Part shown: piece after piece, positions 63,341 through 64,000 of the stretch
How the letters are laid out: each line of letters starts with the position of its first letter
Position numbering within the stretch: the stretch's first letter is position 1
Assembly (NCBI GenBank): GCA_963676725.1
Contig: OY781463.1
Span: 3,596,001 to 3,660,000, forward strand
Length of the DNA stretch: 64,000 nt
Direction of reading: 5' to 3'
DNA from: G963662905 sp963676725
Lineage (GTDB): Bacteria > Bacteroidota > Bacteroidia > Bacteroidales > WRLA01
Notes under the pieces: generated by a model
Told to the model about the DNA's origin: nothing
Seen by the model: only the letters and a program-made list of their open reading frames with translations
Databases searched by the model: none
Translations under genes and position numbers: made by a program

Positions 63341-63640
63341 TTTATATTTCTCCTGCTGGATCTTCACTTCGTTTCGATCTCTTGGTCGAAAGGACAAGAT
63401 TTATTCGGGAGCAGACAAAAGGGGCGCGCGGACTCAATAACTTAAGATTAATATGTCCGCGCGCCCCTTTTGTTTATCAAATTTTCACGTCCTTGTCTTT
63501 TCGACTGAGGCCATTTTTCTTAATTCTATCGTTTCATACTCTTTTTTGATATAGAACAATCGCTTAATTACTAAAAAAGACCGAGGGAGAAATCTAAAAC
63601 AACATTCAAAGAAATATACTGATTTTCATTCCTCAGCTTA
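63341..63640 (-). repeat. MITE-like 300-bp element, copy 2 (inverted)
   Basis: An inverted copy of the element at 14018-14317, same length, ending GGGAGAAATCTAAAA at 63585-63599 with flank CATTCAAAGAAATATAC. The hairpin arms are 63414-63433 and 63455-63474. Compared with copy 1 the stem has G.C for A.T and C.G for T.A at two paired sites. It lies in the 63162-63785 gap, which holds nothing else I can support. Confidence 0.85.
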
Positions 63641-63785
63641 AATACTCATTTGAACACCCAATTTCTTAAAAAAACACAATCCTTTAAAAGCCTTCTCATT
63701 TCATTAACGAATATTTGACACATAATTAAAGCTATACCGCTTCATGCAATCTATCTTCGTTTTCTTAAACCTCAATGAGAATATT

Positions 63786-64000
63786 ATGTGTAAAGTACTT
63801 ATTTATAATTCCTTAAATAATTATGCAGGTATCATCGCAGAGCAAATAATTACTCAATGGCAAGCCGGAAAAAATGTCACGATTTATCAATTCGGAACGA
63901 ACCACAAAACAGGCAAAATTCCTTTGCAACAACTTGAAAATAATGGCATTGAAACGACAAACGATTTTATCATCCACAAAAGCAAAGCAGATGAGACTTT
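63786..64000 (+). CDS. 5' end of an unidentified gene, cut by the window edge
   Basis: 71 codons of an open frame that continues past the window: MCKVLIYNSLNNYAG, IIAEQIITQWQAGKN, then GTNHKTGKIPLQQLENNG. No signal peptide or known motif. TATCTTCG about 30 bases upstream resembles a -7 box, which favours ATG 63786 over the in-frame ATG at 63744. Family unknown. Confidence 0.55.
   Translation, partial: MCKVLIYNSLNNYAGIIAEQIITQWQAGKNVTIYQFGTNHKTGKIPLQQLENNGIETTNDFIIHKSKADET

Overview
The window reads as a chromosome segment of a Bacteroidota bacterium. Several secreted proteins end in type IX secretion (T9SS) type A tails. Promoters that can be read have the Bacteroidota -7 element TAnnTTTG. 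Families typical of the phylum are present: SusC-like TonB receptor, FISUMP and FG-GAP proteins, lamin-tail proteins and TPR-TM-HTH regulators. Composition is AT-rich. I cannot place it below phylum. I see no rRNA, tRNA or CRISPR.

Layout. 0-7.8 kb: an outer-membrane beta-barrel protein, a sigma54 response regulator without a DNA-binding domain, and a coupled pair of secreted proteins (FG-GAP repeat protein and papain-like protease). 8.1-26.3 kb: one long plus-strand catabolic locus. Fused isobutyryl-CoA mutase (icmF) links valine-derived isobutyryl-CoA to butyryl-CoA. Methylcrotonyl-CoA carboxylase, methylglutaconyl-CoA hydratase and HMG-CoA lyase carry the leucine branch to acetoacetate. A 3-oxoacid CoA-transferase, a short-chain acyl-CoA dehydrogenase, crotonase, hydroxyacyl-CoA dehydrogenase and thiolase then give acetyl-CoA, and a butyrate kinase handles free and phosphorylated acids. 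26.4-34.4 kb: an accessory island bounded by direct repeats. It has an autoregulated XRE/antitoxin/RelE-ParE module and, on the minus strand, an array of orphan Rhs-type toxin tips, each followed by an immunity candidate. One pair looks like a HExxxH metallopeptidase toxin with a TIMP/netrin-like immunity protein, the most interesting idea in the window. 34.4-46.1 kb: an eight-gene minus-strand operon of secreted and surface proteins (head-repeat adhesins, BNR-propeller proteins, T9SS cargo, a PID-CTERM-like small protein). 46.1-50.3 kb: two tandem TPR-transmembrane-LuxR-like regulators divergent from that operon, with helically phased direct repeats between them. 50.5-64 kb: lipoproteins, dihydroorotase, a polyprenol-P mannosyltransferase, and a cluster of secreted nuclease, TonB receptor, lamin-tail protein and two EEP hydrolases, then an Hsp15-like S4 protein.

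Two inverted copies of a 300-bp MITE-like element (14.0 and 63.3 kb) share a GC-rich hairpin whose stem shows compensatory changes. Functions are inferred by reading motifs; no database search was run.
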